DNA of 64,000 bases from Flavobacterium tiangeerense (GCF_007830355.1 NZ_VLKO01000002.1:248001-312000), one strand, 5' to 3'; shown: positions 1-9,065, numbered from the stretch's first letter. The notes: a model not told the origin generated them from the sequence alone. Translations and numbers: made by a program.

Positions 1-150
1 TCCTTGAGTGGTTGACGAAACATCAAGTACTGAACTTGCATGAGGAGTAATAGTTCCTACACCTACTTGTGCAAAAGTATTTGCTGCTAGTATCAAGAAA
101 AATAATAGAGCAACTTGAAACACTCTTTTTGTAAAATAATTTTCTTTCAT
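1..150 (-). CDS. Secreted protein, N-terminal part only (cut by window edge)
   Basis: Reading leftwards from an ATG at 148-150, the frame stays open to the window edge and gives 50 residues. It begins MKENYFTKRVF, followed by a hydrophobic stretch ending LAANTFAQ, which looks like a Sec signal peptide cleaved after the Ala. The next residues (VGVGTITPHASSVLDV) resemble the start of large flavobacterial surface or cell-wall-associated proteins. The function cannot be told from this fragment. It is divergent from polA across a 291-bp gap. Confidence 0.7.
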   Translation of the reverse strand, partial: MKENYFTKRVFQVALLFFLILAANTFAQVGVGTITPHASSVLDVSSTTQG

Positions 151-201
151 GATCAAAATGTATTTAAGATATTAAAAAACTACAACATTGTTTGGTTTTA
201 A

Positions 202-300
202 ACTTATTGTAAATATAAAAATAAAATATCGATTAAATGCATTTTTAACCGACTAAATACATTATTATCTCATTTAAAAGTAATAAATCTTACAATAAGT
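202..300. repeat. Inverted repeat enclosing two direct repeats, upstream of polA
   Basis: An 11-bp perfect inverted repeat, ACTTATTGTAA at 202-212 and TTACAATAAGT at 290-300, brackets two near-identical words, CGATTAAATGCATT (230-243) and CGACTAAATACATT (250-263). The words start exactly 20 bp apart, about two helical turns. The block sits in the 151-441 gap between a divergent secreted-protein gene and polA. A regulator-binding site is possible but not shown. Confidence 0.4.
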
Positions 301-413
301 GAGTAGCATTTTTATTTTTAAAGTTATTTATCCTAAAAATTCTAGCCAAGGTGTAATAAAATACAAATCCATAAAAATTAAAAAAGCTAAGGTTCATACT
401 CATTCAAGTTTTG

Positions 414-421
414 TACTTTTG
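414..421 (+). promoter_or_regulatory. Probable polA -7 box
   Basis: TACTTTTG at 414-421 matches the Bacteroidota -7 consensus TAnnTTTG and lies 20 bases before the polA ATG, so the leader would be short. No clear TTTG is seen at the expected -33 position. Confidence 0.45.
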
Positions 422-441
422 AACTTTACAAAAAAACTACT

Positions 442-3282
442 ATGTCTCAACAAAAACGTCTTTTTTTACTTGATGCTTACGCATTAATATTTCGTGGATA
501 CTATGCTTTTATCAAAAACCCACGTATTAACTCAAAAGGTATGGACACATCAGCCATTATGGGTTTTATGAATTCATTGATGGATGTTATAAAACGTGAA
601 AAACCAGATCACCTTGCTGTAGCATTTGATAAGGGAGGAAGCGCTTTAAGAAATGACCTTTTCCCAGAATACAAAGCCAACAGAGATGCTACTCCCGAAG
701 CGATAAAAATTGCCGTACCTTATATTCAAGAATTACTCAAGGCCATGCACATACCTATTATAGAGGTGAGTGGTTATGAAGCCGATGATTTAATAGGAAC
801 AATTGCTAAGCAAGCTGAAAAAGAGAATTACCAGGTCTTTATGGTTACACCTGATAAGGATTTTGCACAACTAGTTTCTGAAAACATTTTTATGTACAAG
901 CCAGCCCGAATGGGAAACGGTATTGAAATTTGGGGTGTACCCGAAGTCTTGGCTAAGTTTGAAATTGAAAGACCTGAACAAGTTATTGATTTTCTTGGCA
1001 TGATGGGCGATACTGCCGATAACATTCCTGGTTTACCAGGCGTAGGTGAAGTGACAGCAAAAAAACTTTTGAAAGAATTTGGCAGCATGGAAAACCTTTT
1101 AGCAAATACAGACAAGCTAAAAGGAAAAATGAAAGAGAATATTGAAGCCAATAAAGAAAAAGGATTGTTATCTAAAACATTAGCAACTATATTACTGGAT
1201 TGCCCAGTGGTTTTTAATGAAAATGACTATGAGCTCTCTAAGCCCGATGTAGAAAAAACAGACGCCTTATTCAATGAACTGGAATTTAGAAGAATGGCTG
1301 AGCAATTTGATGCTATTTTTAAAAGTCCATCTCCGCTTGCACAAAATAACGGAGCCGAAACAGATGCCAAACTTTATAAGAAGCCAACAAAGAATGATGA
1401 TCAATTTGATCTTTTTGGATCGAATGATCAAGACGGTACTTCAGATGAGAATAGAAATCAATTTTACAGTACGCTAACAAATACTGAGCATTCCTATCAA
1501 ATTATTCAAGGTGATTTAGGCCTAAAATTACTGTTGCAAAATTTACAAAAACAAACTTCAGTATGTTTTGACACCGAAACTACTGGTCTTGATGCACTGC
1601 ATGCAGAACTAGTGGGAATTTCTTTTTCATATGAAAAAGGGAAAGGATTTTATGTTCCGTTTCCAGAAAATCAAGAAGAAGCACAAGCTTTGATAGATAA
1701 ATTCATTCCATTTTTTGAAAATGAAAGTATTGAAAAAATTGGTCAGAATTTAAAATACGACTTGAAAATTTTATCAAATTATAAGGTAGAAGTAAAAGGA
1801 AATTTATTTGACACCATGATTGCGCACTATCTAATTAATCCTGATATGCGTCATAATATGGATATCTTATCCGAGACTTATTTAAAATATTCGCCACAAT
1901 CTATCGAGGCTCTTATTGGAAAAAAAGGGAAGAATCAAAAATCAATGCGTGACGTAGCTCTCGAAGAAATTAAAGAATACGCCGTTGAAGATGCTGATGT
2001 CACTTGGCAACTTAAAAATATTTTCACCCAAGAACTAGAACAAACCGAAACCAAAAAACTTTTTGAAGAAATTGAAATCCCATTGGTAAAAGTACTTGCC
2101 GATATGGAAAAAGAAGGTATTCGGGTTGATGTAGATTTCCTTAAGTCGCTTTCTAAAACACTTGATGAGGATATCAAAATATTAGAAGCGAGCATTTATG
2201 AAACTGCAGGTGAAAAATTCAATTTGGCATCACCGAAACAATTAGGAGATATTTTATTTGACAAATTAAAAATTGGTGGAGTTAAACAAAAGAAAACCAA
2301 AACAGGGCAATATGCTACTGGCGAGGAAATACTCAGCTATCTTGCCCCAGAAAACCAAATTGTAAAGGACATTCTAGAGTGGAGACAATTGATTAAACTG
2401 CAAAACACATACGTAGATGCCTTGCCGAACCAAGTAGATGCCGTTACTAAACGCATCCATACAGATTATATGCAAACCGTTGCAGCTACTGGACGATTGA
2501 GTTCTAATAACCCTAATTTACAAAACATCCCAATACGTACCGAACGTGGTCGCCAAATTAGGAAAGCATTTGTTGCCAGAGATGAAAATCACACCCTAGT
2601 ATCTGCCGATTATTCACAAATTGAATTGCGCGTCATTGCAGCTTTGTGTGGAGAAGAAAATATGATAAAAGCGTTTCAAAACAACGAAGACATTCATAAA
2701 TCAACGGCATCAAAAGTATTTAACGTTCCACTTGAAGAAGTAACTCGCGAACAAAGAAGTCATGCCAAAACCGTAAATTTTGGGATTGTTTATGGTGTAT
2801 CAGCATTTGGACTCAGCAACCAAACTAGTCTGTCCCGTAAAGAAAGTGCCGAATTGATTGAAGCGTATTACCAAACCTATCCAAAATTAAAATCGTATAT
2901 ACAGGATCAAGTAGACTTTGCTAGAGATCATGGTTATGTACAAACCATTTTGGGACGTCGTAGGTATTTAAAAGATATCAACTCTCAAAACGCCATAGTG
3001 CGTGGTGGTGCGGAACGAAATGCCGTAAACGCTCCTATTCAAGGAAGTGCTGCCGATATTATCAAAATTGCAATGATCAATATTCATAAAAGGTTGAAAA
3101 GTGAAAATTGGAAAAGCAAAATGTTATTGCAAGTACATGATGAACTTGTGTTTGATGTGCATAATGATGAGCTAGAAAAAATACAGCCCATGATTAAACA
3201 TGAAATGGAAAATGCCTTCCAACTTGTTGTGCCACTGGAAGTAGAAATTGGCACCGGTAAAGACTGGCTAGAAGCACATTAA
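442..3282 (+). CDS. polA: DNA polymerase I
   Basis: This 946-residue protein is a full-length DNA polymerase I, which removes RNA primers and fills gaps in replication and excision repair. Residues 1 to about 290 form the 5'-nuclease domain, with the helix-hairpin-helix near residue 193 (DNIPGLPGVGEVTAKK). The 3'-5' exonuclease domain follows and looks active, because it keeps D377 and E379 in FDTET. The polymerase domain has motif A at D723 (DYSQIELR) and motif C at H899-D900-E901. The ATG at 442 gives the usual MSQQKRLFLLDA start. The gene is monocistronic, with a -7 box 20 bases upstream and a hairpin terminator right after the stop. Confidence 0.97.
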   Translation: MSQQKRLFLLDAYALIFRGYYAFIKNPRINSKGMDTSAIMGFMNSLMDVIKREKPDHLAVAFDKGGSALRNDLFPEYKANRDATPEAIKIAVPYIQELLKAMHIPIIEVSGYEADDLIGTIAKQAEKENYQVFMVTPDKDFAQLVSENIFMYKPARMGNGIEIWGVPEVLAKFEIERPEQVIDFLGMMGDTADNIPGLPGVGEVTAKKLLKEFGSMENLLANTDKLKGKMKENIEANKEKGLLSKTLATILLDCPVVFNENDYELSKPDVEKTDALFNELEFRRMAEQFDAIFKSPSPLAQNNGAETDAKLYKKPTKNDDQFDLFGSNDQDGTSDENRNQFYSTLTNTEHSYQIIQGDLGLKLLLQNLQKQTSVCFDTETTGLDALHAELVGISFSYEKGKGFYVPFPENQEEAQALIDKFIPFFENESIEKIGQNLKYDLKILSNYKVEVKGNLFDTMIAHYLINPDMRHNMDILSETYLKYSPQSIEALIGKKGKNQKSMRDVALEEIKEYAVEDADVTWQLKNIFTQELEQTETKKLFEEIEIPLVKVLADMEKEGIRVDVDFLKSLSKTLDEDIKILEASIYETAGEKFNLASPKQLGDILFDKLKIGGVKQKKTKTGQYATGEEILSYLAPENQIVKDILEWRQLIKLQNTYVDALPNQVDAVTKRIHTDYMQTVAATGRLSSNNPNLQNIPIRTERGRQIRKAFVARDENHTLVSADYSQIELRVIAALCGEENMIKAFQNNEDIHKSTASKVFNVPLEEVTREQRSHAKTVNFGIVYGVSAFGLSNQTSLSRKESAELIEAYYQTYPKLKSYIQDQVDFARDHGYVQTILGRRRYLKDINSQNAIVRGGAERNAVNAPIQGSAADIIKIAMINIHKRLKSENWKSKMLLQVHDELVFDVHNDELEKIQPMIKHEMENAFQLVVPLEVEIGTGKDWLEAH

Positions 3283-3299
3283 TAAAATATACCGCAAAT

Positions 3300-3335
3300 A
3301 AAAAATCTCTAATTAAGCAATTAGAGATTTTTTTT
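3300..3335 (+). terminator. polA terminator
   Basis: A hairpin with 14-base arms (3301-3314 and 3319-3332) and an AAGC loop leads into eight T residues, 18 bases after the polA stop. A near-identical copy lies at 6586-6622. Confidence 0.8.
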
Positions 3336-3392
3336 GAGGTTTATAATGTAATATTCGTTTTTAAGGAACACTTAAAAATTATAATGAGCTTT

Positions 3393-3596
3393 CTAAATTG
3401 CGACAGCTTTTTTATTGCTTAAAATTTTGTACAACCAGAAAGCTAATAGACCCAATGGTTGTAAAACAATTAGCGAAAGAATAAGAAGCATTTTAGTTAC
3501 TGAAGAAACTGTTGTTAAGTTTATAACCGTATACAAGGAGTATATCCAGAATACAAAATAAAAAACCACGAGAATCATAAAAAGAATTTCTACCAT
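3393..3596 (-). CDS. Small two-helix membrane protein
   Basis: This 67-residue frame contains two hydrophobic segments, about residues 2-25 and 35-58, followed by a short basic tail (KILSNKKAVAI). The second segment, with a central PLGLLAFWLY, resembles the PLDc_N type of two-helix membrane domain, but this is a weak likeness. It ends about 60 bases from the polA terminator and lies just downstream of the lipoprotein gene at 3614-4375 on the same strand (17-base gap), so the two may be co-transcribed. The function is unknown. Confidence 0.5.
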   Translation of the reverse strand: MVEILFMILVVFYFVFWIYSLYTVINLTTVSSVTKMLLILSLIVLQPLGLLAFWLYKILSNKKAVAI

Positions 3597-3613
3597 AATA
3601 TTTTATATTTAAA

Positions 3614-4375
3614 TTAGTTCCACCAACTACACGAACTAGAACAGGCCATTGTTACAGTTGTAACACAAACATGACTATCTATAGCACACGAAGTATCTGA
3701 TCCAATAGCTGTACAATCACTATTACCGTCACTGATATATTCTTTTGCATCAAGGCTAGCTCTCAATTTAGAGGCTGTTGCTGTCGCACCTAGAGCTGAT
3801 TCAAACTTTAAACAAGAACTTACCGATTTCCCAGCTATTAAGTTGGCAACTTTTTTTGTAGCATTAGAATTTAAGCGTGTAGCATTATTATCATAAAGCT
3901 CAATAAAAATTGAAACTAATTTGTTCAAAACATCATCATCTTCTTTGCTTATAGATTGAAAAAATAAATCATCTAGTAAAAATACTTGATCTTTAACTTG
4001 AAAAGAAGCCTCGTTTTTAATATCATTTTTTATAAATTTATAAAACTTTCCATTTACATTTGTCTCTAATGCAACAGAATTTTTTGTCAATGTTATAAAA
4101 TAATTATTTTTTAAGGTTTTATTTACAGTTGACAAATCATAACTTTCAGTAATTACCTTATATTTATTTGCTTCAAGTATAGATAGTGAAATATTATAAA
4201 TTGCATGGTTGGCTGCAAAGTTTGTTAAACTTGTTTTTTTGGAAAATTCATCAAGTCGATATTTACTAGAAATTATCTCCTCATCTTTATTAATTTCAGA
4301 AGTACAAGAAAACAAAAATGATAAACTTACAGCGATAGTAGTCGCTAATACAATAGTTATTTTATTTTTTTTCAT
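3614..4375 (-). CDS. Lipoprotein with Cys/Ser/Thr-rich C-terminal tail, unknown function
   Basis: Starting at the ATG at 4373-4375, this gives a 253-residue protein whose first 24 residues (MKKNKITIVLATT... LFSC) are a lipoprotein signal with the modified Cys at position 24. A further ATG upstream at 4414 would add 13 residues before the signal and is less likely. The body is charged and Asn/Lys-rich without a recognised domain. The last 35 or so residues are quite different, with six cysteines among Ser, Thr and Asp and the ending SSSCSWWN. The family was not recognised. It lies in a low-GC segment with a dead transposase, which suggests accessory DNA. Confidence 0.7.
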   Translation of the reverse strand: MKKNKITIVLATTIAVSLSFLFSCTSEINKDEEIISSKYRLDEFSKKTSLTNFAANHAIYNISLSILEANKYKVITESYDLSTVNKTLKNNYFITLTKNSVALETNVNGKFYKFIKNDIKNEASFQVKDQVFLLDDLFFQSISKEDDDVLNKLVSIFIELYDNNATRLNSNATKKVANLIAGKSVSSCLKFESALGATATASKLRASLDAKEYISDGNSDCTAIGSDTSCAIDSHVCVTTVTMACSSSCSWWN

Positions 4376-5381
4376 TTTAAAATTAGTTACTTTTTGAGTA
4401 ATAAACAACCCCATTTATGGACGAAAACTTTAAGAATTTAGTTTAAGTTAATTTGTTCCGCCCCATTAATTTTACTTCCTCTTTACAACATCCTTGCAAG
4501 GCTGGCTTAATATTATTATTTCTATATTATGCCAATGTTAATATCGATTTGTAAATCTTCATAAAAATCTAAAAATGATTCTTAAGAAATTCTATATGCC
4601 AAAACTACAACTGAAGTTTAGCGAAGTTTTACACTTAAAGTGTAAATAAAGTTAAATATCAAAAAATCCTCCATACAATTATTTTACACAGAATTAATTG
4701 CATTAATTGCTACAAAATCTAACATTAATTACATTAGAAATTATAACTAAAGACTTTTGGATTCCTAAAAAAAAGATAACTATTCATCGTAACAATACGA
4801 CAAAATTTGCAAGGAGATTATGATATTATTTTAGTTTGTTAAAAGGTATAAAACAAACTGTATCTATTTTGAATGAAAAAATGCAACTCCTTTTAACTGA
4901 TATGCTATTTAAAAAAGACACACCATTTGTTTGGAGCTGGTCAAATAGTTTCATGAATTCATTTAATATGATATACTAATATTAGGTCTATAAATGAATG
5001 TTCAATAGCAACTTAGCTTTATTTTGATTTTACATTAAGAATCAACGTAATACGAATTCCGAATAATTTTAATATTTATAGTTGCCAAAATAAATGATAT
5101 AAAAAATCTGATCAACATTATCTTGTAAGAAAATGGAATTTTAGCAAAAAAATATGGAGAGGATATTATGGAAAAATTAGAAACTGTAACAATAATTGAA
5201 GTTTAAATTCGAGGGGAAATGATAAATAAAACAATTAAAAATAAAATCTACATTATTAGATCATATATGAAATACAGCTTTGTTAGTTAATAATGAGGTT
5301 GGATAATAAATGGAAAAAACACATGAAATACCGTATTATGTTTCCAGGTTATTTAAAAAAATATTGATTGTCCGTTTTCTG
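4376..5381. other. AT-rich gene-free stretch
   Basis: About 1 kb with no convincing gene on either strand. Only short frames are present, for example a 32-codon one from the ATG at 4883. One perfect palindrome is visible, TTTACACTT-A-AAGTGTAAA at 4628-4646, which could be a binding site or a remnant of an element. The stretch probably belongs to the same accessory segment as the flanking lipoprotein and dead transposase. Confidence 0.6.
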
Positions 5382-6287
5382 TCATAATCCTGTAATACCA
5401 GCAATTACTAGCCTGTCGAATAGTTTTTCTTCAAAATACCTTCTATTAAGCTTATAAACAAACTCATTTAGATACAATTGAAAATATTTGCCTTTTATTT
5501 TATGGTAATTTCCAAGAAAATTGCGTTTTGCATTACTAATTGCTATGTGAACCCATCTTAAAGTTTCTGTTGTAGTTTCTTTATTTGATTTTTCTGTTAT
5601 GTGTATTTCAACATAGTCTGCAATATCAATATAAGAAGTGCTTTTGTCTGTAAAAAGAATACTTTTTTCAGAGATAGATTCTACAATCGTTTCATTTATC
5701 TGTTCAGAAGTATGATCCTTCAAAACTTTTGCTTTAAAACATCTACATTGATTTGATTTTTCTCTAGTTTCAACATCTTCTAAAACAGTTGATTCGGCCA
5801 TAATTGCCACGTTAGATTTCCCCACTGCGCCACGACCACGAAGACCTTTTTCTTGCTCTATTTCTGATGATTCAACAGTGAAATATCCTTCGTCAAATTC
5901 TATCATTCCTTCTAAAGTATAACGTGCATCTCTATTACCCATTGCTTTTCGCAATTTATGAACCATTGCCCAAACTAGTTCGTATCCCTTTAGTCCAAGT
6001 TGTTTTTGAATTTCTTTACTTGAAAAACCTTTTTTAGTTGCAGTCATTAAAAACATAGTTTTGTACCAAATCAAAAATGATAAGTTGGAACTTTGCATTA
6101 TTGTTCCGCCTCTTTAAGAAATTCTACTTCTACATTTCTTACATTCATAAATCCACACACTTTTTATCCAAAAATGCTCTTTGCTTCCGCATTTGCATTG
6201 AACGCCTTGTTTGTCTCTTTCTTCTTTAAAATGAAGCCTACAAGATTCTTCACTGCCAAAATTTGCTGTAAAACTGAATAAAATCAT
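5382..6287 (-). pseudogene. IS1595-family (ISXO2-like) transposase with one nonsense codon
   Basis: Read from the ATG at 6285-6287, the frame is 302 codons long and is broken only by a TAA at 6114-6116. The part before the stop contains the Cys-rich N-terminal zinc ribbon (CKCGSKEHFW, CKKC). The part after it has the LIWYKTMFLMTATKKGFSSK helix-turn-helix region and the DDE-type core (IEFDEGYF, TDKSTSYID, YLNEFVYKLNRR). Related transposases usually read Ser-Leu-Arg where this one has Ser-stop-Arg, so one T-to-A change (TTA to TAA) explains the break. An internal ATG at 6098 could give only a 238-residue product without the zinc ribbon. No clear terminal inverted repeats were found. Confidence 0.8.
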
Positions 6288-6644
6288 TTGCTTTTTTTAT
6301 CAAATATAATAGTTTTTCTTTTAATTGCAGGTAATTACTGACAATATAAATAATAAACTTTTAAGAATATCTAAAATATAAAACACAAAACAAATAAAAA
6401 AATTAACATTTTTTTTAACAAGTTTAAAATTTCAAAATGAAGAATAAACATATTTTAAAACAAACTGCTTATTAAGTCCATAATTTACAACTAAATTAAA
6501 AAAAATCTAATTAACATTTAATTAGAACACAATTTAGGGTCCAGGACAGAAAAGCAAGAAGCTCATTAAAAAGATAGACTACAAATGAAAAAATCTGTAA
6601 TTAAGCAATTAGAGATTTTTTATTTAAGTTTAAAATATATCAAT
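6288..6644. other. AT-rich gap between dead IS and LacI-type gene
   Basis: No gene is seen here. The left part presumably holds the right end of the insertion sequence, but its boundary is not visible. The right end holds the terminator of the LacI-type gene at 6586-6622. Confidence 0.5.
6586..6622 (-). terminator. Terminator of the LacI-type gene, copy of the polA terminator
   Basis: The sequence is nearly the same as 3295-3335, with a single-base difference in the left arm (CTGTAATT for CTCTAATT) and the same AAGC loop. Read leftwards it gives a hairpin followed by six T residues, 23 bases after the stop of the LacI-type gene. Confidence 0.7.
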
Positions 6645-7667
6645 CTACACCACACGTGTCGACTCTCTTTCTTTTAATTTGGTTTTAATCACCTTTGTTA
6701 CATAAGGAAGATGCTCTTCCTCTGATTCCAACCTCTTAATAAGCAACTTGGCTGCTACTTCGCCTATTTCTATACCGTGTTGACTAACTGTAGTTAAACT
6801 TGGCGAAAGCCTTCTTGATGCTAAAATACCATCAGCAAAACCAATGATAGAAATGTCTTCGGGTACTTTAAATCCTTTTTTTAACGCAACTCTTAATGCT
6901 GCAACTGAATCATTCTCATCCAATGCAAAAATTCCATCAATTGGATTTTCAAATATAGAATCAATTTTATTTTTAAGATCAAGTTCTGAGTCTGTTCTAA
7001 TCATAATATCAGGATTGACAGCTATACCGTTATTAGATAGTGCTTTTAAATAGCCATCAGTTCTTAATTTACCCACACTCAAATTATCAATAGAAGAAAG
7101 TAAGGCAATATTTTTACAACCCAAGTTCAAAAGTTGTTGTGTTGCATGAAGTGCCGAATCAAAATCATCTACAATTACCTTATCACAGTCTACCCCATCC
7201 GCAATTCGATCAAACATTACAATAGGAGTTCCGTCATTAATTATGGTAGTGAAATGCTGATAATCTTGAGCTTTTTGAGCTTCCTCAGATACAGACACTA
7301 TAAAACCATCAATAGTACCGTTACTTAACATTTCTAGAGTATGTGCTTCTTTATCCAAAGATTCATTAGAAATACACATGATCACATTATACCCTTTTTC
7401 ATCAGCTATTTTCTCAATACCACTAAATACTTTGGCAAAAAAAGAATTAAGAATGTTAGGTATGATAACGCCTATAGTCTTTGTCTTTCTATTTTTAAGA
7501 TTCAACCCAATAATATTTGGCTTGTAGTTTTTAAGCTTCGCATATTCCTTTATTTTAACCTTCGTTAGCTCACTAATTTCTGGACTATCGTTTAATGCCT
7601 TAGACACGGTAGAAACAGAAACGTTAAGTTCCTTCGCGATTTGTTTTAAAGTTGCTTTGGCTTTCAT
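6645..7667 (-). CDS. LacI-family transcriptional regulator
   Basis: The 340-residue protein has the LacI/GalR layout. Residues 6-27 form the helix-turn-helix (TLKQIAKELNVSVSTVSKAL), residues about 45-60 the hinge, and residues 62-335 a periplasmic-binding-protein-like sensor domain that begins TKTIGVIIPNILNSFF. Such proteins repress sugar-utilisation genes until a sugar binds. No sugar transporter or glycosidase lies beside it here, so its target and ligand cannot be inferred from context. It is divergent from rplM across 319 bases and is followed by its own terminator. Confidence 0.93.
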   Translation of the reverse strand: MKAKATLKQIAKELNVSVSTVSKALNDSPEISELTKVKIKEYAKLKNYKPNIIGLNLKNRKTKTIGVIIPNILNSFFAKVFSGIEKIADEKGYNVIMCISNESLDKEAHTLEMLSNGTIDGFIVSVSEEAQKAQDYQHFTTIINDGTPIVMFDRIADGVDCDKVIVDDFDSALHATQQLLNLGCKNIALLSSIDNLSVGKLRTDGYLKALSNNGIAVNPDIMIRTDSELDLKNKIDSIFENPIDGIFALDENDSVAALRVALKKGFKVPEDISIIGFADGILASRRLSPSLTTVSQHGIEIGEVAAKLLIKRLESEEEHLPYVTKVIKTKLKERESTRVV

Positions 7668-7912
7668 ATTAAAAATTCAGTATAAAGTTAAAGTACAAGA
7701 TAGTATAATTTGTAAAAAATTCAATCTATTGACAAAAATAACGCATTAAGTTCAAAAAAGTAATTGTAACAACAAAAAAAATGCACCAATAAAGAACAAT
7801 AAATAGAAGAATAAAACCAATTTAAAAAAGATGAATTATAAAACGCAAAAAAAATATTAATATACATTTGATAATCAGTACTAAGCACACAACAAAATAA
7901 TCTTTTAAGGTA

Positions 7913-7960
7913 TTTGTATTTAAAATAATTAATTGTACTTTTGCAACCCCTTTATTGGGG
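7913..7960 (+). promoter_or_regulatory. rplM promoter and short leader hairpin
   Basis: TTTG at 7913-7916, a 19-base spacer and TACTTTTG at 7936-7943 form a textbook Bacteroidota promoter. The transcript would start just before a small hairpin, CCCC (7947-7950) with GGGG (7957-7960), which lies about 26 bases before the rplM ATG. The hairpin could be part of ribosomal-protein autoregulation. Confidence 0.8.
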
Positions 7961-7986
7961 ATGGAATGTTTAATTAAAAAAATATT

Positions 7987-8442
7987 ATGGACGCATTAAG
8001 CTACAAGACACAGTCAGCAAGCAAAGCCACAGTTACAAAAGAGTGGATTGTTGTAGATGCAGATGGTCACAACTTAGGACGTCTTGCTTCAAAAGTCGCA
8101 ATGATTTTAAGAGGTAAGTACAAGCCAAGTTACACACCACATGTGGACTGCGGAGATAACGTAATTGTTATCAACTCAGAAAAAATTAACCTTACAGGTA
8201 ACAAAATGGATGAAAAAACATACATCCGTCACACTGGTTACCCAGGAGGTCAAAGAACTTTAACTGCTAAAGTTTTGCAATCTAAAAACCCTGCATTATT
8301 AGTTGAAAAAGCTGTAAAAGGGATGTTGCCTAAAAACAAATTAGGAGCAGAGCTTTTTAGAAATTTAAATGTTGTTGTAGGTTCAGAGCACAAACAAGGC
8401 GCTCAAAAACCGAAAACAGTTAACCTTAACGATCTTAAGTAA
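7987..8442 (+). CDS. rplM: 50S ribosomal protein L13
   Basis: This 151-residue protein is ribosomal protein uL13, an early-binding component of the large subunit. Characteristic stretches are EWIVVDADGHNLGRLAS, a central HVDCGDNVIVINSEK, and RHTGYPGG. It is slightly longer than the E. coli protein at the N terminus (MDALSYKTQSASKA). The stop codon overlaps the rpsI start by one base (TAATG), so the two are translated as one transcript, the standard rplM-rpsI operon. The promoter at 7913-7943 drives it. Confidence 0.98.
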   Translation: MDALSYKTQSASKATVTKEWIVVDADGHNLGRLASKVAMILRGKYKPSYTPHVDCGDNVIVINSEKINLTGNKMDEKTYIRHTGYPGGQRTLTAKVLQSKNPALLVEKAVKGMLPKNKLGAELFRNLNVVVGSEHKQGAQKPKTVNLNDLK

Positions 8443-8828
8443 TGGGAGTTATTCACAAAATCGGTAGAAGAAAAACCGCTGTTGCACGTGTATACGTTTC
8501 AGAAGGAACAGGAGTAATCACGGTAAACAAAAAAGCATTTGAAACTTACTTCCCAACTGCAACTTTACAGTACAAAGTATTACAACCAATGTCTATGACA
8601 GAAAATGTAAGCAACTTTGACGTAAAAGTTAATGTTTACGGAGGTGGTTCAACAGGACAAGCAGAGGCTGTAAGAATGGCATTAGCACGTGCAATGTGCG
8701 AAGTTGATGCTGAAAACAGAGGAATCCTTAAACCACAAGGTTTATTAACAAGAGATCCAAGAATGGTTGAACGTAAGAAATTCGGTCAGAAGAAAGCTCG
8801 TAAGAGATTCCAATTCTCTAAGCGTTAA
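8442..8828 (+). CDS. rpsI: 30S ribosomal protein S9
   Basis: The 128-residue protein is uS9 of the small subunit, whose C-terminal tail reaches the peptidyl-tRNA site. It begins MGVIHKIGRRKTAVARVYV and ends in the conserved basic tail KKARKRFQFSKR, in which the final Lys-Arg normally contacts tRNA. It follows rplM with a one-base overlap of stop and start. No strong terminator follows. A weak hairpin (AATCTG...CAGATT) lies at about 8833-8853. Confidence 0.98.
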   Translation: MGVIHKIGRRKTAVARVYVSEGTGVITVNKKAFETYFPTATLQYKVLQPMSMTENVSNFDVKVNVYGGGSTGQAEAVRMALARAMCEVDAENRGILKPQGLLTRDPRMVERKKFGQKKARKRFQFSKR

Positions 8829-8944
8829 TATTCAATCTGGTTATTTTTCAGATTATCAAGTTCAAACGCTGGTATTATTATCAGCTTAAACTGAAATATG
8901 TTAAAATAAATTTAACATAAAAATTTAAAAACACAGTTGTTGTT

Positions 8945-9011
8945 GCTCTCCTACCGAGGTAGGAAATAGTTTAGCATCTAAATAAGTCGAAAGTCTTAAA
9001 GGCAAAAGCCT
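8945..9011 (+). promoter_or_regulatory. Structured leader of rpsB-tsf
   Basis: The 237-base gap before rpsB holds at least two GC-richer hairpins in otherwise AT-rich DNA: CCTAC-CGAG-GTAGG at 8950-8963 and AGGC-AAAA-GCCT at 9000-9011. An AAGTC word recurs around the second. This looks like a 5' leader able to bind S2 or another regulator. No known family could be matched by eye. Confidence 0.45.
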
Positions 9012-9065
9012 AAAGTCGTATCAAAGAAGCTTATTGCTAATCAACAGAACGTAAACTAGAACAAA

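Noticed and set aside
299-487. Plus-strand open frame overlapping the polA start
   Set aside because: It overlaps polA in another frame, is low-complexity and lies over the polA leader; polA explains the region.
3614-4375. Calling the Cys-rich-tailed lipoprotein a lanthipeptide precursor
   Set aside because: It is a 253-residue lipoprotein with no modification or export genes nearby, so the peptide idea has no support beyond composition.
4883-4981. Short frame MQLLLTDMLFKKDTPFVW with a faint retroelement look
   Set aside because: It is 32 codons long, has no conserved context and sits in an AT-rich gene-free stretch; the likeness is too weak to report.
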